From contig NZ_WJPK01000002.1 of the NCBI RefSeq assembly GCF_009649685.1, forward strand, positions 288,202 to 352,201: DNA of 64,000 nt. Direction: 5' to 3'. Position 1 is the first letter of the stretch, and each line of letters begins with the position of its first letter. Source of the DNA: Flavobacteriaceae bacterium EG-1 (lineage in GTDB: Bacteria; Bacteroidota; Bacteroidia; Flavobacteriales; Flavobacteriaceae). The notes beneath the pieces are model-generated. The model did not search any database. It saw nothing but the letters and a program-made list of their open reading frames with translations, and had not been told where the DNA came from. Below are positions 20,679 to 29,317 of the stretch, one piece after another. Both the position numbers and the translations under genes were made by a program.

Positions 20679-21302
20679 TTAATCTTGAATCGCATTAAAA
20701 TTGCGATTTTTCCAGCCTTTAAAAAATGCCACAAGGGTTAGTGTCATACCTACGAACATGAGCCAAGCTCCAATTGACGGTAATGAAGTAACTTGAAAAT
20801 TTAACATATTAGCCCTGCCAAAAAGAGGTGGGCTATAAGTCATGGGAGTACCATCAGCGTTACTGAGTTTCATAATTGCATGTGGATCAAGATTGGTGCC
20901 ATAATCTACCATCCAAGCATTAAAGTCGTACATACCTAAAACACCAAGAATGCTCATTAAAATGAACCATCCTAAAAACCATTTATAACTCACTTTTTTA
21001 AAGTAACCTAAAAGCCCAAATACAACTCCTAAGGCCACCATGCCACCGATAACTAGCGGAAACGTACTAAACTCCCACATATCTTCAGGTTTTGGCAATG
21101 TACGCATACCTATATAATGATTTAACCCGTCGATGTTTTTTAAATCGAACTCGTTAACATCGCGGATACCATCTATATGAATGTTCATTCCTAGGGGATC
21201 AGGATATTGAGGTGCACCTAACATAATATTCCATAGCGGAAAATAAAACAACCCCAATAAAAATAGCGGGCCTATCATCATGATAATACTTGCCTTTTTC
21301 AT
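20679..21302 (-). CDS. Nos-cluster integral membrane protein, function unknown
   Basis: 207 residues, about four membrane helices (near 5-25, 85-105, 115-135 and 175-200) with a long periplasmic loop after the first. The conserved-looking segment YPDPLGMNIHIDGIRDVNEF sits in that loop. It occupies the place between nosZ and nosL where clade II nos clusters carry an uncharacterised membrane protein. It may take the role of the missing NosR/NosZ-associated electron-transfer proteins, but no cofactor motif is visible. Confidence 0.75.
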   Translation of the reverse strand: MKKASIIMMIGPLFLLGLFYFPLWNIMLGAPQYPDPLGMNIHIDGIRDVNEFDLKNIDGLNHYIGMRTLPKPEDMWEFSTFPLVIGGMVALGVVFGLLGYFKKVSYKWFLGWFILMSILGVLGMYDFNAWMVDYGTNLDPHAIMKLSNADGTPMTYSPPLFGRANMLNFQVTSLPSIGAWLMFVGMTLTLVAFFKGWKNRNFNAIQD

Positions 21303-21370
21303 GTTCTTATTCTTTTATTGATCAAAAATTTTAGTAAAGATTGGTTGTTCAGATAAAAACATTGATTAAA

Positions 21371-21402
21371 AAAAGCGGGCGGTTTTTTCAGACGCCACCC
21401 GC
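21371..21402 (-). terminator. Hairpin with T-tract after nosZ
   Basis: On the minus strand GCGGGTGG and CCGCCCGC form an 8-bp GC-rich stem (one G-T pair), followed by seven T. It lies 35-66 nt beyond the nosZ stop and before the next gene of the cluster. It probably reduces, rather than abolishes, read-through into the maturation genes, giving more nosZ than nosLDFY mRNA. Confidence 0.7.
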
Positions 21403-21436
21403 ATTTCTCCAACGAAATAATTACTTTGAAATTTTG

Positions 21437-23398
21437 TTACTCACCTAAAGTGAAGGTTAATGGCACATCTGAATTTGCTGGTGATACTCGAACATAACCC
21501 TGCATCTCTTGGTGTAGCGCAGAACAAAAATCGGTGCAATAGAATGGCCACACACCAGGTTGTTTTGGCTCCCATACTGATGTTTTAGTTTGCCCAGGCA
21601 TAATTAGCAACTCTGAGGAATTCTGACCAATCATCGCAAAACCATGTGGTACATCAAAATCTTGTTCGTGATTTGTTATATGAAAATATACTTTATCGCC
21701 TACTTTAATACCTTCAATATTATCTGGAGTAAAGTGACTACGAATCATAGACATGTAAACATGCACCTCATTACCCTCACGCACAACTTTTGAACCATCA
21801 GGAGATGTCACAGCATAAGGGTGTTTGTTTTCATCTAAACGATAGATTTTCTTAGATTTAGGCGCTAAGAGTTCTGCTGGAATACCAGCCGCATAATGCG
21901 GTTCTCCATGCGTAGGAAAATCATAAATCAGTTCCATTTTATCGCCCGAAATATCATATAATTGAGCAGAGTGTTCTAATTCTGGTCCGGTTGGTAAATA
22001 ACGATCTTTCGTAATCTTATTCATTGCAACTACATATTTACCAAAAGGCTTTCTTGAATTCCCACCAGGAATCATTAAGTGACCTACAGAATAAAAAGTT
22101 GGTTTACGGTCTATTACCTCCCAAGTACCCAGTTTCCATTTTACGACCTCTGATGAAATAAAGAATGTAGTATACGCATTTCCTTTACCATCAAACTCGG
22201 TATGTAATGGTCCTAAACCTCCACTTTTAACAGTGCCAGCTAAAACATCTTCGAATTTCAATATTGGAATTCCGTAAGCCTCACCATCAAATTTTTCACC
22301 TTCAATAGCCGCTATCATCTTATCAAAAGAATGCACGGTTAAATCTGCAGATAATTTACCGTTACCGATAATATACTGCCCAGTTGGATCTACATCACAA
22401 CCATGCGGCGATTTCGGTGTTGGCAAAAAGTATACCGCACCTGGAACTTTTAAAGGGTCTACTGTTAACACCTCTTTTTTCATTGTTGATGTAGCCGTAT
22501 GCGTAGCTTCATCATACACGTTATGCGCATAATTAGCAGGCATCATTGTACCCCCACCATTATTTACATATTCTTCTATTTTCTTCCAGTTTACAGCAGC
22601 AATAAAATCTTTATCGTTTTGCGATGCATTTACTTCTAAAAGAGAGTTTGCTTCCTCTGTATTATAAGTAGTAAAAAAGAACCATCCATGCGACTTATCA
22701 CGCCCAGGATGTGATAAATCATAATTAAAACCTGGCATCATTAACTGGAATTTAATATCCATATGACCATGATCTGGATCTACACTAATAAAAGATAACG
22801 CGCCCTTAAAATTGCTTTTATACTCACTAATGGGCATATCACGCTGTGGTACCGGCACAGAAAACCGTGTTCCTGCAACTACATACTCTGTATTCTCAGT
22901 TATAAAAGAAGAACTATGATTACCCGCACTATTTGGTAATTCTATGATTTCTTCAGTCTCAAAAGTACTTAAACTTATACGCGCTATTCTGGGCGTGTTA
23001 TTGCCATTGATGAAAATCCATCGTCCATCTAACTCTCCTTTCGATTGAGAAATATCGGGGTGGTGAGCATCATCCCAAGGCACAAAACCGAATGAGGTTT
23101 CTAACATTGGCTTGGTTTCTTCTGAATAGCCATAACCAGAAGTTGGAAATTGAGAAAAAACAGGAATCTCCTTAAACATACGCCCAGAAGGCAATCCATA
23201 TACTGTTAGGTTACCACTATAACCACCAGACATAAATGCATAAAATTCATCTTGCTCACCAGGAGCTACATACACTTTCTCTGCATTACTAGAGCTTAAA
23301 GCTCCATTAGAAATGCCTTTTCCATTTTGGTTTCCACATCCGGAAAACAATAAAACAGAGCCAATAAGGGCAATTAATTGAAATTGATACTTTTTCAT
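21437..23398 (-). CDS. nosZ: Nitrous oxide reductase, clade II
   Basis: 653 residues; reduces N2O to N2 in the periplasm. The N-terminus is a Sec/lipoprotein-type signal (LLFSGC), not the Tat signal of clade I, which together with the gene order identifies clade II. The seven-bladed propeller carries the CuZ histidine region DAHHPDISQSKGELDGRW, the PHGCDVDPTGQY motif and HTEFDGKGNAYTTF. The C-terminal cupredoxin domain has the CuA ligands C621, C625, H629 and M632 in CTDFCSALHQEM, plus the upstream PHGFAMIG. All expected copper ligands appear present. No nirS/nirK or norB is in the window, so non-denitrifying N2O respiration is possible. Confidence 0.97.
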   Translation of the reverse strand: MKKYQFQLIALIGSVLLFSGCGNQNGKGISNGALSSSNAEKVYVAPGEQDEFYAFMSGGYSGNLTVYGLPSGRMFKEIPVFSQFPTSGYGYSEETKPMLETSFGFVPWDDAHHPDISQSKGELDGRWIFINGNNTPRIARISLSTFETEEIIELPNSAGNHSSSFITENTEYVVAGTRFSVPVPQRDMPISEYKSNFKGALSFISVDPDHGHMDIKFQLMMPGFNYDLSHPGRDKSHGWFFFTTYNTEEANSLLEVNASQNDKDFIAAVNWKKIEEYVNNGGGTMMPANYAHNVYDEATHTATSTMKKEVLTVDPLKVPGAVYFLPTPKSPHGCDVDPTGQYIIGNGKLSADLTVHSFDKMIAAIEGEKFDGEAYGIPILKFEDVLAGTVKSGGLGPLHTEFDGKGNAYTTFFISSEVVKWKLGTWEVIDRKPTFYSVGHLMIPGGNSRKPFGKYVVAMNKITKDRYLPTGPELEHSAQLYDISGDKMELIYDFPTHGEPHYAAGIPAELLAPKSKKIYRLDENKHPYAVTSPDGSKVVREGNEVHVYMSMIRSHFTPDNIEGIKVGDKVYFHITNHEQDFDVPHGFAMIGQNSSELLIMPGQTKTSVWEPKQPGVWPFYCTDFCSALHQEMQGYVRVSPANSDVPLTFTLGE

Positions 23399-23426
23399 TC
23401 TTAATGTTTTAATTGATTAGTTTATA

Positions 23427-24011
23427 TTATTCTGATGGTGGTAAAATCACCTTATCTACAACATGCACAATGCCATTACCTGCAGGAATACTTGCCAATA
23501 TTTTAGCGCCTCCTACATATACATCTTCACCTTTAACTTCCACTATTGCATTCTGGTCATTGGCCTGCCCTAACTTCTTGAACTTTTTCAAAAAATCTTT
23601 TGAATAGTTTCCGGCCGTAACATGATGTTTAAGAATATTAGCTAGGGCTACTTTATTTTCAGGTTTCAACAAATCTTCTACTGTACCTGCTGGTAATGCA
23701 TCAAAAGCTTCATTTGTAGGAGCAAACACCATTAATGGCCCTGCATTTACTAAAGCATTTTCAAGACTTGCTGCTTGCACAGCTGCAACCAAAGTGGTAT
23801 GATCTGGTGAACCTATTGCAATTTGTAAAACATTAGGTGTTGACCCATCATCTTCTATAAAGGCTTGCCCCTTCTTTTGTGCATCAGAAGCTTCACTTTT
23901 TGCTGAAGGTGCATTGTTCGTTTCAGTTGTTTTAGCTTCGTTCTTGCAGCTATAAATCATTAATAGTAATAACAGCGAACCAAAAACTAATTTTAAATTG
24001 GTTGATTTCAT
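23427..24011 (-). CDS. Fasciclin (FAS1)-domain lipoprotein in the nos operon
   Basis: 194 residues with lipobox LLLMIYSC, a low-complexity Thr/Glu/Ala linker, and one FAS1 domain. The H1 region TLVAAVQAASLENALVNAGP and H2-like PLMVFAPTNEAFDALPAG are typical. FAS1 proteins are usually adhesive or scaffold proteins. Here the gene is 28 nt before nosZ and 10 nt after a cytochrome c gene, an arrangement repeatedly seen in flavobacterial nos clusters. A structural role for electron delivery to NosZ is inference. Confidence 0.88.
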   Translation of the reverse strand: MKSTNLKLVFGSLLLLLMIYSCKNEAKTTETNNAPSAKSEASDAQKKGQAFIEDDGSTPNVLQIAIGSPDHTTLVAAVQAASLENALVNAGPLMVFAPTNEAFDALPAGTVEDLLKPENKVALANILKHHVTAGNYSKDFLKKFKKLGQANDQNAIVEVKGEDVYVGGAKILASIPAGNGIVHVVDKVILPPSE

Positions 24012-24021
24012 ATTGAGTTAT

Positions 24022-24528
24022 TTATAAGGTTCTAAAATATTCTAAGATTGATCTAGTCTGTTCCACGGTTAAATTTTGGTTAGACATAGCGGCACCATTA
24101 AACTCAACTAACAAATCTTTCGCACAACGATCTTGCTCTGTCATCAACTTTGGATCAAGAATCATATTCATAATCCATTCAGGACTTCTTCTTTCCATAA
24201 TTCCTTTTGGAGACGGACCTATAAATCGTTTGTCTATTTTATGACAAGCAGTACAATTAGTTTTAAAAAGTGCTTCACCAGCCGCTGCCATCTCAGAATT
24301 AATTTCAGCATCTAATGTTATCTCTTTTATTTGTCCAACACCTTTCTCATCGAGCGTAACACGTTGCGATGCAGGCACCTGATTAGCTTCTGACTCTGGT
24401 TCAGTTGTTTTTTCAGTAGTTTTTGCTCGATCTACGCTAAATCCGTCTTTTCGCTTTTCTTCCTTTGTGCCACAACTCATGACTACTAGGATTAGAAGCA
24501 ATAATGCACTTTTAAAAATTATTTTCAT
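24022..24528 (-). CDS. c-type cytochrome lipoprotein, first gene of the nos operon
   Basis: 168 residues. The lipobox is LILVVMSC (Cys about 19), followed by a charged linker and a class I cytochrome c domain with the heme motif CTACH (C92, C95, H96) and a candidate distal Met in GAAMSNQN. It is the likely electron donor to NosZ, tethered to the membrane. As the first gene it carries the operon promoter: an FNR-like box at 24587-24598 and TAAATTTG at 24556-24563 on the minus strand. Confidence 0.9.
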   Translation of the reverse strand: MKIIFKSALLLLILVVMSCGTKEEKRKDGFSVDRAKTTEKTTEPESEANQVPASQRVTLDEKGVGQIKEITLDAEINSEMAAAGEALFKTNCTACHKIDKRFIGPSPKGIMERRSPEWIMNMILDPKLMTEQDRCAKDLLVEFNGAAMSNQNLTVEQTRSILEYFRTL

Positions 24529-24555
24529 CGCATGGTTATTTAAAGATTAACGCGA

Positions 24556-24598
24556 CAAATTTATGTGCCCTATCTGGTAATAAATATGACAAAAATCA
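24556..24598 (-). promoter_or_regulatory. nos operon promoter with FNR/CRP-like box
   Basis: Palindrome on the plus strand TGACAAAAATCA (24587-24598). Reading leftward, a gap of 23 nt and then TAAATTTG (24563-24556), a perfect Bacteroidota -7 element; the cytochrome ATG follows about 28 nt later. The box centre would be near -41, a class II activator position. The same spacing recurs at many promoters to the right. Confidence 0.75.
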
Positions 24599-24599
24599 T

Positions 24600-24633
24600 A
24601 ATTAAAGATAAAAATGTCTTTTTATCTTTAATT
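24600..24633. promoter_or_regulatory. Perfect 15-bp inverted repeat, candidate Rrf2 operator
   Basis: AATTAAAGATAAAAA, then TGTC, then the exact complement. The core AAAGATAAA/TTTATCTTT resembles the NsrR/Rrf2 operator style (AAGAT...ATCTT). It sits between the nos promoter box (2 nt away) and the Rrf2 gene start (39 nt away), overlapping the likely -33 region of the latter, so autoregulation and nos control are both possible. Confidence 0.6.
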
Positions 24634-24672
24634 TCTATTTTAGATAAAGGTGTTATTTTTATAAAAAAAAGT

Positions 24673-25104
24673 ATGATTTCTAATTCTTCTAAGTATGCCT
24701 TAAATGGCGTACTTTACCTCGCAGCAAATTCTTCTAAAAAACAAAAGATATTAGCGAAAGAATTAAGTGAAAATACAGGTATACCTAAGGCATATCTTTC
24801 TAAATTGATGCAAGAATTAGCACGTCAAAACTTAATTTCTTCGGTACGCGGACCCAATGGAGGTTTTTACCTAACAAATGAGAATCTTAAAACGCATCTT
24901 ATAGATATTATTCATGTTATTGATGGCCATTCTCGAATAAATTCGTGTATGTTGGGTTTGCACGAATGTAATGCAAACCACCCTTGCCCTCTTCATAATT
25001 TAATGAGTGAAGCACAAAGCGAATTATATAAAAAACTTGAACAAACCAAGATTCAAGATTTAGTTTCCGACATACAAGACGGTAAAAGCTTTTTATCTAT
25101 TTAG
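24673..25104 (+). CDS. Rrf2-family transcriptional regulator with three-cysteine cluster motif
   Basis: About 143 residues: an N-terminal winged helix (SSKYALNGVLYLAANS; recognition region GIPKAYLSKLMQEL; wing SSVRGPNGGFYL) and a Cys motif C-x6-C-x5-C (CMLGLHECNANHPC) in the position used by NsrR, IscR and RirA to hold an Fe-S cluster. The frame opens at 24565, but ATG at 24673 starts the family N-terminus exactly. It is divergent from the nos operon. NO, oxygen or iron sensing is likely from the family; which one cannot be decided here. Confidence 0.87.
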   Translation: MISNSSKYALNGVLYLAANSSKKQKILAKELSENTGIPKAYLSKLMQELARQNLISSVRGPNGGFYLTNENLKTHLIDIIHVIDGHSRINSCMLGLHECNANHPCPLHNLMSEAQSELYKKLEQTKIQDLVSDIQDGKSFLSI

Positions 25105-25120
25105 TGCCTTTATACCTCCA

Positions 25121-25163
25121 TGATATTTATCATATAAAAAAAGTTGCGATGCCCTTAGCTTTG
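25121..25163 (+). promoter_or_regulatory. FNR/CRP-like box and promoter of the TauE-cbpA-cbpM unit
   Basis: TGATATTTATCA at 25121-25132, 23-nt gap, then TAGCTTTG at 25156-25163; the ATG is at 25178. Same geometry as the nos promoter. Confidence 0.7.
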
Positions 25164-25177
25164 ATATAAAATTATAC

Positions 25178-25909
25178 ATGCTAAGTAGATATCTACCTAT
25201 CTTTATAATCCTTTCGATTCTTGCTGAGGTTCTCGGTACGGTTGGTGGCTTTGGATCTTCGGTTTTTTTTGTGCCGATGGCAAGCTATTTTATGGATTTT
25301 CAGACTGTATTGGGTATAACGGCGCTATTTCATTTATCCAGTAATATTACCAAACTAGGTTTTTTTAGAAAAGGTTTTGATAAAACCTTAATGATATATT
25401 TAGGAATACCAGCAATTTTATTTGTATCAATTGGTGCTTTTTTAAGTAAATACGCCAACCCTGAAATACTTACTTTAATTCTAGGTATATTTCTTATCGT
25501 ATTTGGTCTCTTATTTCTTATTAAAAGAAACCTAGAAGTAGCAGCCAGTAAAAAAAATGCGCTTTTAGGCGGATCATTATCTGGGCTTTTTGCTGGATTA
25601 CTAGGAACCGGAGGTGCAATAAGAGGCGCAACAATGACCGCATTTAATCTAAATAAAGAAAAATTCATTGCCACTTCGGCCATTATTGACTTAGGTATAG
25701 ATTTAAGTAGAAGTATAATTTATACATATAATGGCTATGTGCATCAAAAAGACCTATATCTAATTCCGATTCTTATTGGTGTAAGTATTGCTGGCACTTA
25801 TTTGGGTAAAAAAGTTTTAGACAAATTGACACAAACACAATTTAAACGATTAGTGTTATTTTTATTGGTAGGTATTGGCGCATTAACAATTGTTTTTAAT
25901 CTGAAATAA
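25178..25909 (+). CDS. TauE/SafE-family sulfite exporter-like permease
   Basis: 243 residues with seven to eight membrane helices and the family glycine-rich repeats (GTVGGFGSSVFFVPM near the N-terminus, GLFAGLLGTGGAIRG after the middle). These proteins move small organic sulfonates, sulfite or related anions; some have unrelated roles. It is the first gene after an FNR-like box and lies 11 nt upstream of the DnaJ-like gene, so both are probably co-transcribed. The substrate is unknown. Confidence 0.85.
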   Translation: MLSRYLPIFIILSILAEVLGTVGGFGSSVFFVPMASYFMDFQTVLGITALFHLSSNITKLGFFRKGFDKTLMIYLGIPAILFVSIGAFLSKYANPEILTLILGIFLIVFGLLFLIKRNLEVAASKKNALLGGSLSGLFAGLLGTGGAIRGATMTAFNLNKEKFIATSAIIDLGIDLSRSIIYTYNGYVHQKDLYLIPILIGVSIAGTYLGKKVLDKLTQTQFKRLVLFLLVGIGALTIVFNLK

Positions 25910-25920
25910 ATTAAAAAAAT

Positions 25921-26814
25921 ATGGATTTTATCGATTACTATAAAGTTCTAGGATTAACGAAATCTGCATCTGAAAAAGATATAAAATCTGCTTATCGCAA
26001 AATGGCAAGAAAACATCATCCAGATTTAAATCCAAACAATGCTGAGGCTGAAAAAAAATTCAAACAAATTAATGAAGCGAATGAGGTATTGAGTGACCCA
26101 GAAAAAAGAAAAAAATACGATCAGTATGGTAAAGATTGGCAACACGCTGAAGAATTTGAAAAAGCAAAAGCGCAACAGCAATATAGGCGTACTTCTAACC
26201 AACAATCATATGCTAGCGGACAAGGAGGTGATTATTCAGACTTTTTTGAATCGATGTTCGGCGGATCTGGTTTTGGACATCAAGGTAGGGAGGTTAAATT
26301 TAGAGGTCAGGATTTTAATGCGGAGCTTCGCCTAAATCTTACAGATGTTATTACGCAGCATAAGCAAACATTAACTGTAAATGGCAAAAACATAAGAATA
26401 ACAATACCTGCTGGAATTGAAGATGGTCAAACCATAAAAATTAAAGGACATGGCGGCAAAGGATCGCAGGGGGCACCTAAGGGAGATTTATATATTACCT
26501 TTTCAATACAGAATAACACCGCTTTCAAAAGAGAGGGTGCTAACTTGTACAAAACAGTAAATATTCCGTTAACAAAAGCAGTTTTGGGTGGCGAAATTAC
26601 TGTTGAAACACTTACTGGAAAAGTAAAACTAAAGGTTAAGCCAGAAACCCAAAATGGCACTCAAGTAAAGTTAAAAGGGAAAGGTTTTCCTGTGTATAAA
26701 AAGGAAAGTCAGTTTGGAGATTTGTTTATCACTTATACTATTAAAATTCCAACAAATTTAACAGGTGATCAAAAAGAACTTTTTAAACAATTGGAGAAAA
26801 CCAATTTAAATTAA
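25921..26814 (+). CDS. cbpA: DnaJ-class co-chaperone CbpA
   Basis: 297 residues. J domain at 1-70 with HPD in KHHPDLNP, a Gly/Ser-rich linker, and two C-terminal substrate-binding beta domains ([40 protein letters not shown]). The zinc-finger region of DnaJ is absent, which defines CbpA. It is followed after 4 nt by its modulator CbpM. It acts with DnaK in stress or stationary phase; the FNR-like box upstream suggests induction at low oxygen. Confidence 0.93.
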   Translation: MDFIDYYKVLGLTKSASEKDIKSAYRKMARKHHPDLNPNNAEAEKKFKQINEANEVLSDPEKRKKYDQYGKDWQHAEEFEKAKAQQQYRRTSNQQSYASGQGGDYSDFFESMFGGSGFGHQGREVKFRGQDFNAELRLNLTDVITQHKQTLTVNGKNIRITIPAGIEDGQTIKIKGHGGKGSQGAPKGDLYITFSIQNNTAFKREGANLYKTVNIPLTKAVLGGEITVETLTGKVKLKVKPETQNGTQVKLKGKGFPVYKKESQFGDLFITYTIKIPTNLTGDQKELFKQLEKTNLN

Positions 26815-26818
26815 AGAT

Positions 26819-27112
26819 ATGGAAACAAGAGAATTTATACGAATTACCGAATTTTGTCATAATTACGGAATAGAAGAATCTTTCGTTTTGGTTTTACAGG
26901 ACTACGAGATTGTTTCAATAGAACTTATAGACAGTGAACCATACATTCATGAACAAGATTTACCTCTTTTAGAAAAAATGCTTCGACTACATCAAGAATT
27001 GGAAATTAACCCAGAAGGATTACAAGCTATTCATCATTTATTGAATAGAATTAACGGACTTCAAAAGGAAGTTTACAGTCTGAAAAGAAAATTGAAAAGA
27101 TTTGAACTTTAG
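26819..27112 (+). CDS. cbpM: CbpM-like chaperone modulator (MerR-type helical fold)
   Basis: 97 residues: an N-terminal CbpM domain (FIRITEFCHNYGIEESFVLV) and a C-terminal helix pair ending in a coiled-coil-like LNRINGLQKEVYSLKRKLKR. CbpM binds the J domain of CbpA and blocks its co-chaperone action. The gene is 4 nt after cbpA, as in other genomes. Confidence 0.87.
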   Translation: METREFIRITEFCHNYGIEESFVLVLQDYEIVSIELIDSEPYIHEQDLPLLEKMLRLHQELEINPEGLQAIHHLLNRINGLQKEVYSLKRKLKRFEL

Positions 27113-27152
27113 CAAGACATTATGAGCCAATTAGCGACGTTATTTTACTTAT

Positions 27153-28034
27153 TCACCTAAGAGACAACTCATAAATATCTTCTAATTCATTGCCTTCTAA
27201 ATCTTTTAATTGATATTTTATTTCAATAGGGGTTCCTATTGGCGCATTATAATAAATTATCCATGCGTCTGCTTCTTTTGTTCCTATACATCCGTTAGAA
27301 TAGGGTTGACCTAAAGTAACAGGATTGGTTGTTGGATGAATCATCTGTCCGTTTCTAACGCCATTTATTTCAGTCTCTATCCAAGGAATCTGAGGCATAA
27401 AAGTCGTTTTACCATCATCTCGTTTAGTGTAATAAAATTGTTTTCCATTCACAGGATTGTAAAAATCTGGGTCTCTAACATGTTTTACAATGATTCCCTT
27501 ACCTCGTTTTGTTCTTAAATCAGTCTCACGATTACCCATTGCCAAAAAACGTTTTCTATTTTTTCCCACCCGCACTAAAAATGAATTTAACAATACAGTA
27601 TCTTTAAATATACGAAGTCTAAATTCAGGAATATTTATTTCAATTCTAGTTCTTTCAAAGTCTCTTAAAATATTACAAGTAGTTATAGAATCTGGAACCT
27701 TTAAGACCTCTCCTTTATGCAAGATAACAAGTTTTTTTTGGTCAAAAACAAAAGAATCTTTAGCCATCATTCGATAATAATCTGTGTCTGCAAAAGCATC
27801 TACTATCCAAGGATTATTACGTACCAATATATGTTCGGAAAAAGGATAATTTAAAACTGAATCACCTATTTTAACTAGAGCGTCCATAAAATTAAAGTAG
27901 TCCGAAACGGTAATATCATGCTCAATTTCAATTTGATTTGTAAAAGCTTCTAGTAATGTAGAATCATATCTAATTTTCTGTCCAATCATAACCGAACTAA
28001 AAATTAAACATATTATAGTAAATTGGATTCGCAT
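27153..28034 (-). CDS. L,D-transpeptidase (YkuD domain), exported
   Basis: 293 residues with a signal peptide (FTIICLIFSSVMIG). The YkuD catalytic region carries MIHPTTNPVTLGQPYSNGCI, with the catalytic Cys in SNGCIG near residue 245 and the preceding His. It forms 3-3 peptidoglycan cross-links or attaches proteins to peptidoglycan. The N-terminal segment before the domain has no recognisable motif. It follows the small coiled-coil gene (60-nt gap), which has an FNR-like box, so it may be part of the same unit. Confidence 0.88.
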   Translation of the reverse strand: MRIQFTIICLIFSSVMIGQKIRYDSTLLEAFTNQIEIEHDITVSDYFNFMDALVKIGDSVLNYPFSEHILVRNNPWIVDAFADTDYYRMMAKDSFVFDQKKLVILHKGEVLKVPDSITTCNILRDFERTRIEINIPEFRLRIFKDTVLLNSFLVRVGKNRKRFLAMGNRETDLRTKRGKGIIVKHVRDPDFYNPVNGKQFYYTKRDDGKTTFMPQIPWIETEINGVRNGQMIHPTTNPVTLGQPYSNGCIGTKEADAWIIYYNAPIGTPIEIKYQLKDLEGNELEDIYELSLR

Positions 28035-28094
28035 ATACCACCTCTTAAATCTATTCGTACTCTAAATTTTTAAAATATGTTGGTGAATTTTGAT

Positions 28095-28541
28095 TTATGA
28101 CTCAAGAATATGAGGTAATTTTTCACTGTCAATAATATACTCGGTAATTTTAAAGACTTCTTTTCTATTATTACGAAATGACTTAACAAAATCTGCAATT
28201 TCTTCCTCAAAAACTACATGTTCGTTTTGAAGCCTATCTACAGTACTATCAGTAGACTTATCAATAAAACGTCCGATTTCAATTTGATGGTTCGAAACAC
28301 TTTTTAGAAGAACTTCACATTTTTCTGCAAGTTGCTTTAAATTGGTTTCCATAATACGTACCATATCCATGTTTACTTTGGTCGTAATCCACATCAAATA
28401 TTTCTGTATAATATGATGTAAAAACCGCAAATCATCTCTATAAAATTCTAAGTCCGATTTCCAATGTCCACTTAAAACATACAGTTCATCCCATTGAATA
28501 TTAGAGTTTTTATTTAGCTCTAAATGAATTTTATTTTTCAT
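28095..28541 (-). CDS. Small helical protein, paralogue of the one at 46878
   Basis: 148 residues, charged, predicted all-helical, no signal peptide or known motif. The pattern SGHWKSDLEFYRDDLRFLHH (about 25-44) matches LQSWKSNLNFINDEVIFIDH in the protein at 46878-47309, so the two are paralogues. Both are preceded by the FNR-like palindrome. Function unknown. Confidence 0.7.
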   Translation of the reverse strand: MKNKIHLELNKNSNIQWDELYVLSGHWKSDLEFYRDDLRFLHHIIQKYLMWITTKVNMDMVRIMETNLKQLAEKCEVLLKSVSNHQIEIGRFIDKSTDSTVDRLQNEHVVFEEEIADFVKSFRNNRKEVFKITEYIIDSEKLPHILES

Positions 28542-28563
28542 GTTGTATTATTTAAATTTCAAT

Positions 28564-28606
28564 CAAAATTAAATCACACACCCATTATAAAAAATGACGA
28601 TTATCA
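28564..28606 (-). promoter_or_regulatory. FNR/CRP-like box and promoter of the helical protein gene
   Basis: Plus-strand palindrome TGACGATTATCA (28595-28606); leftward after 23 nt is TAATTTTG on the minus strand (28571-28564), and the ATG is at 28541. Confidence 0.7.
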
Positions 28607-28634
28607 TTAACAAGCACCTAGAGAAATCTCAATG

Positions 28635-29309
28635 TTATTGTAAGATTTTGCCATCTTCCATTGTTATTAACCTATCTGTTCTTTGCGCAAAATCTTCGTC
28701 ATGGGTTACAACTAATAACGACAAACCTTCTTCCTCTTTAAGTCGCTTGAAAATACTAAATACATTTTCAGAATTGTGACTATCTAAGTTTCCCGTAGGC
28801 TCATCCCCCATTAAAATTGATGGGTTATTTATTAAAGCCCTTGCAATGGCCACACGCTGCTTTTCACCACCAGAAATACGAGAAGCTCGTTGCTTTGCTA
28901 AATGGCCAATATTTAGCATTTTCAATTTTTCAATAGCATCATTTTCAATTTCTTCATGTGTTTTCTCAGCTAACTTCTTCGCTGGCAACATTACATTTTC
29001 AATAACACTAAATTCTGATAACAAATAATGAAACTGAAATACAAAACCGATATTCTTATTGCGTATTCTAGATAGTTCTTGTGGTGTTTTACCAGTAATT
29101 AGCTCATTATTCAAATACAGTTCACCTGTATAGTCGGTATCCATGGTAGAAAGAATATATAACAACGTGGATTTACCAGAACCTGATTTTCCCATAATTG
29201 AAACAAATTCTCCTTTAGACACTTCTATTGAAATATCTTTTAGCACATGAAAATCTTTTGGCTTGTGAAAATGTTTATCGATATGTTTTGTAACTAAAAT
29301 AGAATTCAT
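28635..29309 (-). CDS. ABC transporter ATPase, LolD/MacB type
   Basis: 224 residues. Walker A GKSGSGKSTL, signature RISGGEKQRVAIAR, Walker B LMGDEPTGNLD and the switch His in VVTHDEDFA are intact. This subfamily works with FtsX-like permeases. The permease gene is 8 nt upstream and a periplasmic adaptor gene lies before that, so the three make a MacAB-like export or lipoprotein-release system. Confidence 0.93.
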   Translation of the reverse strand: MNSILVTKHIDKHFHKPKDFHVLKDISIEVSKGEFVSIMGKSGSGKSTLLYILSTMDTDYTGELYLNNELITGKTPQELSRIRNKNIGFVFQFHYLLSEFSVIENVMLPAKKLAEKTHEEIENDAIEKLKMLNIGHLAKQRASRISGGEKQRVAIARALINNPSILMGDEPTGNLDSHNSENVFSIFKRLKEEEGLSLLVVTHDEDFAQRTDRLITMEDGKILQ

Positions 29310-29317
29310 ATCATTTA

